This document shows positions 1 through 5,347 of a stretch of 5,347 nucleotides of DNA, piece after piece; position 1 is the stretch's first letter, and each line of letters begins with the position of its first letter. The notes beneath the pieces were generated by a model. The model worked only from the letters and a program-made list of their open reading frames with translations, was not told the DNA's origin and did no database searches. The position numbers and the translations under genes were made by a program. The DNA comes from Candidatus Saccharimonadia bacterium (GTDB lineage: Bacteria; Patescibacteriota; Saccharimonadia; Saccharimonadales; Saccharimonadaceae): assembly GCA_023257755.1 (NCBI GenBank), contig JALRBM010000066.1, positions 1-5,347 on the forward strand. Direction: 5' to 3'.

Positions 1-389
1 GGAAAAAGACACGTGACACCCGCACGAAAGAAGGCAGGGTGCGAAAAGGTGTTGCCCCGGAGATTACGGCCAGAGTTTTTGAGAGACTGAAGGAAAAAGG
101 GTATATAAATGACGAAGTCTTTACCCGGCACTGGGTTGAAAACCGTCACCTCAGAAAAGGAGCGAGTCGTCGGAAGCTGCAGGCTGAACTGCAAGCGAAG
201 GGCGTGGAGCGCTCAATCATTGACATCTACCTTGATAGTTCAGAGCGTTCGGATACCGAGGAGCTACAAAAGGTGATCGAGAAGAAACGCGGCCGCTATG
301 ATGATGACCAAAAATTCACGCAGTATCTTGTTCGGCAAGGGTTCTCATACGAGGACGTGAAACGGGCATTAGAGTCAAGGGACAACTGA
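1..389 (+). CDS. recX: RecX family regulatory protein, C-terminal part (5' end outside window)
   Basis: RecX binds RecA filaments in the cytoplasm and limits RecA activity during recombination and the SOS response. The frame is open from the first complete codon at base 3 to TGA at 387-389, giving 128 visible residues. They show the family's repeated three-helix modules: a segment around GYINDEVFTRHWVENR, then a Lys/Arg-rich stretch (LRKGASRRKLQAEL) leading into KGVERSIIDIYL, and a last module with YDDDQKFTQYLVRQGFSYEDV and the final helix VKRALES. The first module is mostly missing, so the gene is truncated by the window edge. A GTG at 39 is in frame but lies inside the conserved region, and the 12 codons before it are open and RecX-like, so it is not the start. 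It converges on the PRC-barrel gene with a single base between stop codons, and it has no functional link to the pilus genes. Family call is confident; RecA modulation is inferred from the family. Confidence 0.88.
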   Translation, partial: KKTRDTRTKEGRVRKGVAPEITARVFERLKEKGYINDEVFTRHWVENRHLRKGASRRKLQAELQAKGVERSIIDIYLDSSERSDTEELQKVIEKKRGRYDDDQKFTQYLVRQGFSYEDVKRALESRDN

Positions 390-390
390 G

Positions 391-975
391 TTATTTTTGG
401 TCCTGTGAGCGGATTTGTTCGACTTGGGCGTTTTTGCGAAACGGATTAACGTATGCCGTTCGCACCGATTGTGTGACCGGTTCGGGAACGGTCGCTTGAT
501 CGTGGACGATAATCTCATTGTCGTTGATCTCGGTAATCTGCGTTCTATGAACGAGCAGCTCCGGTTCGTTGATACTCTGGAAAAATGGCTTTCTCACGGT
601 TAATTGTTGTACCAAGAACCCACTTGTATCCAGCGTATAACCAGTGACTTTGCCGATTTTTTTATGCTTTTCGTTGACAACGGTTTTGCCTTCAAGCTCG
701 AATTTAAGATTATAGACTTCGCCAAGTTTGATGACATCGGTAGGAGTAACGAATTCGTCGCTGGAATCAACAATAACGCCGATATCGCTGAACTCACGGA
801 CATCGACGACCCGAAGCAGCGACGGTCTGGTGTCCAAAAGGGGGCCATCCACCTCGTAGGCGACGATTTTCAGGTTGCTTGGATCAATGACAGGCTTTGT
901 AATCCGCGCTAGTTCGCTGCCCGTTTGTAGACCCATGACTGGGGCGCCAATGAGTCGTGATCCAGCAAGTAACAT
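391..975 (-). CDS. PRC-barrel domain protein (two barrel-like modules)
   Basis: The 194-residue protein appears to hold two PRC-barrel-type beta modules. The first spans about residues 5-70: GSRLIGAPVMGLQTGSEL, then a VIDPSNLKIVAYEVDG strand pair, ending near DIGVIVDSSDEFV. The second spans about 78-157: the VIKLGEV strand, GKTVVNEKHKKIGKVTGYTLD, and FLVQQLTVRKP. The tail (160-194) is polar and probably disordered, with an NPFRK motif. There is no signal peptide or convincing membrane segment, so it is probably cytoplasmic. PRC barrels occur in RimM, in photosynthetic reaction-centre H subunits and in several small proteins of unclear role (YlmC/YrrD type); no specific function can be assigned here. 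It follows the pilus genes on the same strand but has its own promoter. The start is forced: an in-frame TAG lies seven codons upstream, no start codon lies between, and the next Met (residue 14) falls inside the first barrel. No Shine-Dalgarno is present. Confidence 0.78.
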   Translation of the reverse strand: MLLAGSRLIGAPVMGLQTGSELARITKPVIDPSNLKIVAYEVDGPLLDTRPSLLRVVDVREFSDIGVIVDSSDEFVTPTDVIKLGEVYNLKFELEGKTVVNEKHKKIGKVTGYTLDTSGFLVQQLTVRKPFFQSINEPELLVHRTQITEINDNEIIVHDQATVPEPVTQSVRTAYVNPFRKNAQVEQIRSQDQK

Positions 976-981
976 ACTTCT

Positions 982-1010
982 AGTATATCCGCTTTTCTAC
1001 GCCTACTCAA
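982..1010 (-). promoter_or_regulatory. Sigma70-like promoter of the PRC-barrel gene, probably giving a leaderless mRNA
   Basis: On the minus strand the -35 box TTGAGT (1010-1005, four of six consensus bases) is separated by 17 bases from the -10 box TATACT (987-982, five of six). Six bases follow before the ATG at 975-973, so the predicted start point, about seven bases after the -10 box, is the A of the ATG or its neighbour. The -35 box overlaps the TAG stop codon of the preceding small gene (1005-1003). The boxes and spacing are seen directly; promoter activity and leaderless initiation are inferred. Confidence 0.62.
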
Positions 1011-1287
1011 CAAAAGGATTGTTCCGGCCGGCGGGCAGGTTGAGGTCACCGCTGCCTTCCGTCCGGGTTTTAAGTTGTTCAATTCGATCAATCGTGGTAT
1101 TGTCAAAGCTCGAACTAATGCCGTTAGGCGTGTAGCCGCTTGGGTCATTAGAGGTGGTGATGATGCTGTGGAGCAGTAAAATCACGATACTCAGGCCCCC
1201 CAGGATCACGACGACGAAAATAACGATATGGAACCGACCTAAGAAACGGCCAAAGATTTTCTTGAGTGATGTTAACGATATTTCCAT
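1003..1287 (-). CDS. Small single-pass membrane protein in the pilP position of the pilus cluster
   Basis: The 94-residue protein is not one I can assign to a named family. It has a short basic cytoplasmic head (residues 1-19, with K9, K10, R14 and R18), one strong hydrophobic helix at about 20-42 (IVIFVVVILGGLSIVILLL), then an approximately 52-residue polar tail predicted outside the membrane. The tail is Ser/Thr/Asn-rich, then has a short helix (TIDRIEQLKTR, 65-75) and ends in LPAGRNNPFVE. There is no lipobox, so it is not a PilP-type lipoprotein, and it is far shorter than PilP (about 170-180 residues). However, it sits directly after pilO, where pilP lies in proteobacteria, and a Gly-Arg-x-(N/D)PF motif recalls segments of PilP-like pilus proteins. 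The start has a good Shine-Dalgarno (TGAGGT, 1297-1292) that overlaps the pilO stop codon, and only two bases separate the genes. It is likely a pilus alignment-complex subunit by context; molecular role unknown. Confidence 0.72.
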   Translation of the reverse strand: MEISLTSLKKIFGRFLGRFHIVIFVVVILGGLSIVILLLHSIITTSNDPSGYTPNGISSSFDNTTIDRIEQLKTRTEGSGDLNLPAGRNNPFVE

Positions 1288-1289
1288 AT

Positions 1290-1889
1290 TTACCTCACAT
1301 ACACCTCTATCGCAAGCGTTTCACTGGAAACGCCGCCACTCGCATCTTTGGCGAGACTTACCTTGGATACCTGCATCTTTGTCAGATTCTGCTCGATTGA
1401 GCGGAGGAATCGGAGCAGAGAAAGGTAATTGATAGGATTCTTTAGCGTCACGGTCGCCTGCATTGACTTGACACCGCTGGGGGCTACGGGAGCAGGGGCG
1501 GCGGGAGGAGTCGTCGCAGATGGCGAAGGGGTTGAGGCGGTAGCGGTAAAGTCAATGTTGGTGATTTCAACACCAGCTTTCCCGGCGTAATTATTGAGAT
1601 CGCCAATGATCTGATCCTGGTATTGATAGCTTTTACTTTCTGCCACGATACTATTTGCCCGGCTAACGATTTCCTGGTCTTCTCCTAACCTTTCTTTTAA
1701 TTCTTCAAGGGCGCGGAGGTTGTTTTGGCTGGCACTCGCATCGAGCGTGGCGTGACTTGTTTCAACTGCCCTGTCGCGTAGGAAGGGGTACGAGAGAGAT
1801 GCGGCGGCAACGGCGGCGGCGACGATTAAAAACATCGATACCGACAGAATGATGCGAAGTTTTGGTGGTGTAAGATTCATTTTGTTCAT
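1290..1889 (-). CDS. pilO: PilO-like type IV pilus inner-membrane protein
   Basis: PilO pairs with PilN to form the inner-membrane alignment ring of the pilus machine. The 199-residue protein has the expected plan: a short cytoplasmic N-terminus, one membrane helix at about 12-34, a predicted coiled coil at about 45-90 (ALEELKERLGEDQEIVSRA), then a ferredoxin-like region. Its strands are GVEITNIDFTA (106-116), MQATVTLKN (143-151) and TLAIEVYV (191-198), with a helix YLSLLRFLRSIEQ (155-167) between. A low-complexity linker rich in Pro, Ala, Ser and Thr (about 117-138) interrupts the domain between the first two strands. The start ATG at 1889-1887 overlaps the pilN stop in an ATGA arrangement, implying translational coupling; a second ATG three codons in (1880-1878) is possible. 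The nearest AGG-like site is about ten bases upstream and weak. Sequence similarity to classical PilO is low, so the call rests on architecture and gene order. Confidence 0.83.
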   Translation of the reverse strand: MNKMNLTPPKLRIILSVSMFLIVAAAVAAASLSYPFLRDRAVETSHATLDASASQNNLRALEELKERLGEDQEIVSRANSIVAESKSYQYQDQIIGDLNNYAGKAGVEITNIDFTATASTPSPSATTPPAAPAPVAPSGVKSMQATVTLKNPINYLSLLRFLRSIEQNLTKMQVSKVSLAKDASGGVSSETLAIEVYVR

Positions 1890-2443
1890 ACTTTTGCTGC
1901 CTTCGTATCAAAAGTAACCATCAGGTTCACGGTGATTGGATAATCCGAGCTGTTGGTGCTGGCGGCAATGCTTTGAAAGTGAACATCGGTAAAGAGGCCG
2001 GACTGGGCAAGAGCGTCCTTGAGCTTGATCGCCTGGTCATAGCTTTTTGTTTGGGCGGAAAGCGCCGTCTCCTTGCCAAACGTAGCGGCGTCGAGCGAAA
2101 GACCGGTCAGGATCGTTCCCGCAGGTAATGACTGAGCTATTTTTAGAATGACTTTGGTGTAGTTCACTTCTTTATCGAGGATTTGTTTGGCAGTCGAAAG
2201 GTTTTGGCGGAACTGTTCAGCTTGCTCTTTTGTGCTGGCGAAGCCGCTTACTTTGGCCTCGTTCTCCTGCATGGTAACTTCCGCGGCCGCTTTCGTGTTG
2301 TTCAGATAGACATACACCACGCCGATCGAAAGCAGAAGAAAGGCAAAGACACCGATAAGCAAAAAGTTGTACTTAATCAGGAGGGTGTTTGCGCGGGCAG
2401 CCCGGATATCACGTTTGTGTTCGGGAGGAAGTAGGTTGATCAT
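1886..2443 (-). CDS. pilN: PilN-like type IV pilus inner-membrane protein
   Basis: PilN is a bitopic protein whose cytoplasmic tail docks into PilM and whose outer domain pairs with PilO. The 185-residue protein begins MINLLPPE, the hallmark PilN motif that binds PilM (residues 2-8), followed by a basic stretch (KRDIRAARA), a membrane helix at about 24-47, a coiled coil at about 50-95 and a ferredoxin-like domain (SLPAGTILTGLSLD, then a helix YDQAIKLKDALAQSG and strands FTDVHFQSI and YPITVNLMVTF). The frame is open further upstream to an ATG at 2551, but that adds 36 residues of low-complexity basic sequence lying inside pilM. The start at 2443 is chosen because it gives the INLLPPE N-terminus and has a strong AGGAGG site seven bases upstream. 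It overlaps the pilM TGA by four bases (ATGA), and its own TGA overlaps pilO in the same way, so the three genes are probably translated in a coupled manner. Confidence 0.9.
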   Translation of the reverse strand: MINLLPPEHKRDIRAARANTLLIKYNFLLIGVFAFLLLSIGVVYVYLNNTKAAAEVTMQENEAKVSGFASTKEQAEQFRQNLSTAKQILDKEVNYTKVILKIAQSLPAGTILTGLSLDAATFGKETALSAQTKSYDQAIKLKDALAQSGLFTDVHFQSIAASTNSSDYPITVNLMVTFDTKAAKV

Positions 2444-3498
2444 TTTATCGCCTCCTCGGGACTTACCCCGGCAAGACCGGCGACGGTGATGTAGCGTGGA
2501 CGAAGCTGTTTGGTCGGCTGGGGTAGCTTGCCAAAGTCCAGCTTTTGCCAAGGGCTGGCGATACGGGCCGGCATGACGAGTTCGTTGGTAAAGTAATCAC
2601 CAATCCCCGGCACATTGCTGCCGCCACCGACGACCAGCACCTGTTCCAGTGAGCGGTTGTTATCTGTTAGACGTTCATTATAGTATCGGATGACCTTTCG
2701 TACTTCGGTCAGAGTTCGCTGAAGGTTTGGCAGAAGGGCGCTGGTGATCTTTGCCTGGCGGGGCCCGGCGCTGAGGCCATTTAACACTTTAAGTTGGTGG
2801 GCGTTCTCGAGAGGGACGTTTAGCTTTTTAGCAATATCGAGCGTAAAGGTGTTGCCGCCAATCCCAATGCCGCCGTTGACGCGAATAGCGCCGTCCTCAA
2901 GCACGGCAATATCCGTACTGGCCGGGCCGATATCAATGATGAGTGTAGTGAGATGGCCCTCTTCCGTCGCCTCAAGTACCCTGGCAACTGCGTTGATCCC
3001 TGGTTCCACCATGATCGGGCGAAGCTCGGCGGCAGCAGCCGCGGTCATGCAACTATCGATCAGTTTTTTCGGGACAGCCGACATCGTGACAGTCAGTTGC
3101 TCTTTGGTGCGCTCGATAATTTCGTAATCGACGTATAGTGAACTCATGGGAATGGGGATATACTGGTCAACTTCGATCTCGACGGCATCACCAAGCGTTC
3201 CTTCGGCCTTCGCCGGAACCGTAAAGGTGCGCGAGTAGGTCCGGCTGGTGGGAATACCAAGAATAGCGTGGTTACTGGGGAGGGAGCCGATCAACTTCTT
3301 GCCTAGAAGGGTTTGGATATTTTCGGTCAAATAGGCCTCGTCACCCTCGAGCGACTTTTGGACTTTTGCCGGATCAAGATCGATCGAACCGTAGCCGAGG
3401 ACCAGCCATTTTTTGGGATCAATAGCCATCACCTTGATATTCGTTTGACTGATATCAAGTCCGATAACTGGCTTGTCCCTATAAAATAATTTTGCCAT
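2440..3498 (-). CDS. pilM: PilM, actin-like ATP-binding pilus assembly protein
   Basis: PilM is a cytoplasmic FtsA/actin-fold protein that binds the N-terminal tail of PilN and links the alignment ring to the motor. The 352-residue length is usual for the family. The nucleotide-binding motifs are all visible: phosphate 1 near residues 12-19 (IGLDISQT), phosphate 2 at about 186-196 (LIIDIGPASTD) and the adenosine motif at about 287-298 (VLVVGGGSNVPG). Other family marks are GIPTSRTYSRTFTVP (81-95), the segment EVDQYIPIPMSSLYVDYEII (109-128) and RVNGGIGIGGNTFT (206-219). The start at 3498 is forced by an in-frame TAG four codons upstream with no start codon between. No clear Shine-Dalgarno precedes it. 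A 57-base gap with a promoter separates it from pilC, so pilM probably heads its own transcript (pilM-pilN-pilO-small ORF) in addition to any read-through from pilBC. Its TGA overlaps the pilN ATG. Confidence 0.95.
   Translation of the reverse strand: MAKLFYRDKPVIGLDISQTNIKVMAIDPKKWLVLGYGSIDLDPAKVQKSLEGDEAYLTENIQTLLGKKLIGSLPSNHAILGIPTSRTYSRTFTVPAKAEGTLGDAVEIEVDQYIPIPMSSLYVDYEIIERTKEQLTVTMSAVPKKLIDSCMTAAAAAELRPIMVEPGINAVARVLEATEEGHLTTLIIDIGPASTDIAVLEDGAIRVNGGIGIGGNTFTLDIAKKLNVPLENAHQLKVLNGLSAGPRQAKITSALLPNLQRTLTEVRKVIRYYNERLTDNNRSLEQVLVVGGGSNVPGIGDYFTNELVMPARIASPWQKLDFGKLPQPTKQLRPRYITVAGLAGVSPEEAIK
2451..2456 (-). promoter_or_regulatory. Strong Shine-Dalgarno of pilN, inside the pilM 3' end
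   Basis: AGGAGG (2456-2451) lies seven bases before the ATG at 2443-2441. It is the best ribosome binding site in the window and decides the pilN start over the upstream in-frame ATG at 2551. It is embedded in the last codons of pilM. Confidence 0.85.
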
Positions 3499-3522
3499 TG
3501 ATGCCCACTAAGGTTTACTCCC

Positions 3523-3531
3523 AGTATAGCA
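3523..3531 (-). promoter_or_regulatory. Extended -10 promoter upstream of pilM
   Basis: In the pilC-pilM gap the minus strand reads TGCTATACT (3531-3523): a TG-N extension directly followed by a five-of-six -10 box. There is no good -35 box at 16-18 bases (AGTACA at the 17-base position is weak), which is typical of extended -10 promoters. The predicted start near 3516 would leave a leader of about 17 bases without a Shine-Dalgarno. The sequence is seen directly; the activity is inferred. Confidence 0.55.
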
Positions 3532-3555
3532 TGAGCGGCATGGTTTGTACTCTGT

Positions 3556-4782
3556 CTAACCCTTGATATTTTGGGCCAGGCTGGCAATCGGCACCATGAC
3601 GCTCGCCGCGATGACACCGACCATGCTTCCCATGAAGACGATCATGACCGGTTCGATGATCGCGCTGAGGCCGTCGATGGCTACGTCGACTTCTTCTTCG
3701 TAAAAATCCGCTACCTTCACGAGAACGGTATCGGTCTGGCCGGTCTCTTCACCGACCGAGAGCATCTGGGCAACGATGGCTGGGAAGATAGGGTTTTTTT
3801 CGATGACCGAAGAAAGCGTTGCCCCGTTTTTGACTTGCTCTGCTGCATCGATGAGCGCCTGTTCGTAGACGACATTACCGATGGCATGGGCAGTGACCTC
3901 AAGCGCCTCAAGTACGGCAACGCCGGCTCCCATGAGTGCTGAGAAAGTCCGGGCAAACCGGGCGACGGCGACTTTTACGGCGATGGATTTGATACCGGGG
4001 ACCTTAAGGACGAAATGATGAAGCTGGCTCTTCCCCTTCGGGGTTTTGACGTAGCGAAGCAACAAGTAGACGCCGCCCCCGATGGCCGGAAAGATAATAA
4101 ACCAGAAGTTCGTAAACGCGTTACTGATGCCGAGCATCATCTGGGTGATTGCGGGGAGTTCGGCATCCGGTCCCCCCAGGTCCGTAAGGATCTTGCCAAT
4201 TTGCGGAATGACAAAAAGCATCAGGCCAAAGAAGGCGATAACGGTAATCACAATCAAGACAGTCGGATAGGTCATAGCGCTTTTGACTTTTTTGCGGATA
4301 GTGGAGTTTTTTTCCTGCTGCAGAGCGAGACGTTTCAGGATCTCATCTAAGATTCCGGCTGCCTCGCCGGCCCGGACCATGTTGACGTAGACATCACTAA
4401 AGGTATTCGGGCTTTTAGCTAGCGCATCTGCCAGCGGCGCACCTTCCTGAACATCTCGGATAACCCCCTCCAGTACGCTCCGCAGAGCCGGACTTTCGGA
4501 ATGGTCTTTGAGTGAATTAAGCGCCCGGAGCAGCGGAACACCCGCGCCCACCATCGCACTCAGCTGCCTGGTAAAAATCACCAGATCATCAGATTTTACC
4601 TTGCTTTTTCCAAATAACGACCCACCAAAAGCACGTTTGGCGCCCGACCCTTCCTTGATGCTGACAGGTTGCAAGCCCTGTTTCCCCAGAGTAGCCATGA
4701 CGGCTGATCGATCGGAGGCTTCGATTGTGCCGCTGATCGTTTTGTTCTGTTTGTTAGTGGCGACGTAAAGGAACTTGGGCAT
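3556..4782 (-). CDS. pilC: PilC, type IV pilus inner-membrane platform protein (GspF family)
   Basis: PilC is the polytopic platform that the PilB ATPase turns to insert pilins into the growing fibre. At 408 residues it matches the family's usual size. An N-terminal segment (MPKFLYVATNKQNKTISGTI) is the typical short PilC lead domain. Two T2SF domains follow: about 66-189 (DDLVIFTRQLSAMVGAGVPL, with the helix-end motif MVRAGEAAGILDEIL at 135-149) and about 270-393 (FARTFSALMGAGVAVLEAL, with MLSVGEETGQTDTVL at 340-354). Membrane helices lie at about 171-195, 222-244 and 372-400, following the KVKSAMTYPTVL and AIIEPVMIVFMG family motifs. The ATG has an AGGA site five bases upstream (4791-4788), inside the end of pilB, and only one base separates the two genes, so pilB and pilC are co-transcribed. 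No terminator hairpin with a T-run follows the stop. Confidence 0.96.
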   Translation of the reverse strand: MPKFLYVATNKQNKTISGTIEASDRSAVMATLGKQGLQPVSIKEGSGAKRAFGGSLFGKSKVKSDDLVIFTRQLSAMVGAGVPLLRALNSLKDHSESPALRSVLEGVIRDVQEGAPLADALAKSPNTFSDVYVNMVRAGEAAGILDEILKRLALQQEKNSTIRKKVKSAMTYPTVLIVITVIAFFGLMLFVIPQIGKILTDLGGPDAELPAITQMMLGISNAFTNFWFIIFPAIGGGVYLLLRYVKTPKGKSQLHHFVLKVPGIKSIAVKVAVARFARTFSALMGAGVAVLEALEVTAHAIGNVVYEQALIDAAEQVKNGATLSSVIEKNPIFPAIVAQMLSVGEETGQTDTVLVKVADFYEEEVDVAIDGLSAIIEPVMIVFMGSMVGVIAASVMVPIASLAQNIKG

Positions 4783-4783
4783 G

Positions 4784-5347
4784 CTAGTCCTTTGTCACCC
4801 GTAGTACTTCTTCGACGGTAGTGCTGCCGCGAAGCGCCTTGATGAGCCCATCGAGTTGCATCGTGACCATTTTTTCATTGGTAGCCTGGTCCTGAATTTG
4901 GGTGCTCGTGGCATTACTGATGATAAGTTTTTGTACGGCTACGCTATTACCAAGTACTTCGTAAATACCGATACGCCCCTTAAAGCCAGTTCCACTGCAT
5001 TCATCACAGCCTTCCGGCGCGGCGCGCCAAAGGGCTGTAATTGAGGCATCACTTGTACTAAGAGGCGCGTCCCCACCGACTTTCTGATCAGCTGCTTGCT
5101 TTTCCAGCGCATGGACCGCAGCAAGATTTTCGGGCTGGACACCGAACATGCGCGCAATCGCCCCGGTCTCTTCTGTGCTGGGCGTGTAGCTTTGCCGGCA
5201 GTTCATGCAAAGTTTTCGTACCAGTCGCTGGCCGACGACGGCACGGACGGTGCTGGCGATCAGGAAGGGCTCGATCCCCATGTCCAGAAGACGGGGCAGG
5301 GAGGTGGCGGCATTGTTGGTGTGCAGGGTGCTAAATACCAGATGTCC
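4784..5347 (-). CDS. pilB: PilB/GspE-family pilus assembly ATPase, C-terminal part (5' end outside window)
   Basis: PilB is the cytoplasmic hexameric ATPase that powers pilus extension by acting on PilC. Only the last 187 residues are present; the frame is open to the window edge, and an internal ATG at 5281 (in LLDMGIEPFLIAS) is not the start. The visible part begins with the conserved GHLVFSTLHTN block containing the His-box histidines, then RLLDMGIEPFLIASTVRAVVGQRLVRKLC, two zinc-binding CxxC pairs (C47/C50 and C114/C117 counted from the visible end), GFKGRIGIYEVL and the closing LIKALRGSTTVEEVLRVT. This zinc site belongs to GspE/PilB assembly ATPases and is absent from PilT retraction ATPases, and the gene sits before pilC, so pilB is preferred to pilT. 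Walker A and B lie outside the window. The loop between the cysteine pairs is about twice the usual length. The TAG stop is one base from the pilC ATG. Confidence 0.94.
   Translation of the reverse strand, partial: GHLVFSTLHTNNAATSLPRLLDMGIEPFLIASTVRAVVGQRLVRKLCMNCRQSYTPSTEETGAIARMFGVQPENLAAVHALEKQAADQKVGGDAPLSTSDASITALWRAAPEGCDECSGTGFKGRIGIYEVLGNSVAVQKLIISNATSTQIQDQATNEKMVTMQLDGLIKALRGSTTVEEVLRVTKD

Noticed and set aside
39..41. GTG at 39 as the recX start codon
   Set aside because: The frame is open to the window edge and the residues before it fit RecX; starting there would remove the whole first helical module.
387..389. Possible UGA recoding (Gly in Gracilibacteria/Absconditabacteria)
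   Set aside because: TGA ends recX, pilM and pilN at normal family lengths, and no in-frame TGA interrupts a conserved domain.
604..912. Plus-strand open frame of 102 codons opposite the PRC-barrel gene
   Set aside because: The minus-strand frame has domain structure and a promoter; this frame begins with TTG and has neither.
2444..2551. A 36-residue N-terminal extension of PilN from the ATG at 2551
   Set aside because: It lies inside pilM, encodes low-complexity basic sequence, and the INLLPPE start at 2443 has a strong Shine-Dalgarno.
3529..3542. GCATG repeated four bases apart in the pilC-pilM gap as a possible operator
   Set aside because: A five-base repeat is too short to separate from chance without conservation data.
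3571..3942. Plus-strand open frame of 123 codons rich in Asp, His and Arg
   Set aside because: It is antisense to the conserved pilC coding sequence; the Asp/His/Arg bias is what reverse complements of ordinary coding codons give, and there is no family resemblance.
4015..4350. Plus-strand open frame of 111 codons
   Set aside because: It is a shadow of pilC on the opposite strand with no supporting start signal or recognisable domain.

Overview
The window carries the distal part of a type IV pilus (T4P) gene cluster on the minus strand and the end of an unrelated gene (recX) on the plus strand. Read in minus-strand order from the right edge, the layout is: the C-terminal third of the pilus extension ATPase PilB (5347-4784, cut by the window edge), the platform protein PilC (4782-3556), a 57-base promoter-bearing gap, PilM (3498-2440), PilN (2443-1886), PilO (1889-1290), a 94-residue single-pass membrane protein (1287-1003) and a 194-residue protein with two PRC-barrel-like modules (975-391). 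The 3' part of recX (1-389) converges on the last gene, with one base between the two stop codons. The window is almost entirely coding and has no gene-free stretch over 60 bases. I saw no tRNA, rRNA, CRISPR array, insertion sequence or attachment site.

Organism: the reduced, tightly packed pilB-pilC-pilM-pilN-pilO order, the divergent PilN and PilO proteins, the unusual small membrane protein in the pilP position and the style of the RecX and PilM sequences suggest Candidatus Saccharibacteria (TM7) or another Patescibacteria/CPR lineage. This is recognition from memory, not a search. UGA acts as a normal stop codon (recX, pilM and pilN all end in TGA at sensible family ends), which argues against the code-25 lineages Gracilibacteria and Absconditabacteria (SR1).

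How the genes work together: PilB hydrolyses ATP and drives PilC, the inner-membrane platform, to assemble pilin subunits. PilM is a cytoplasmic actin-like protein that binds the short N-terminal tail of PilN. PilN and PilO are bitopic proteins that pair through coiled coils and ferredoxin-like domains to form the alignment ring. The small membrane protein may stand in for PilP or be a lineage-specific partner. No pilin, prepilin peptidase, PilT or secretin is visible here.

Regulation: two sigma70-like promoters with an identical TATACT -10 box are visible. One lies in the pilC-pilM gap (extended -10). The other (TTGAGT, 17 bases, TATACT) sits just before the PRC-barrel gene and places transcription start at or next to its ATG, implying a leaderless mRNA. 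The two genes right after these promoters have no evident Shine-Dalgarno sequence, whereas operon-internal genes (pilC, pilN, the 94-residue ORF) do. This contrast, the small protein in the pilP slot, and an enlarged loop in PilB's zinc-binding region are the most interesting points. I found no evidence of a wholly new system.
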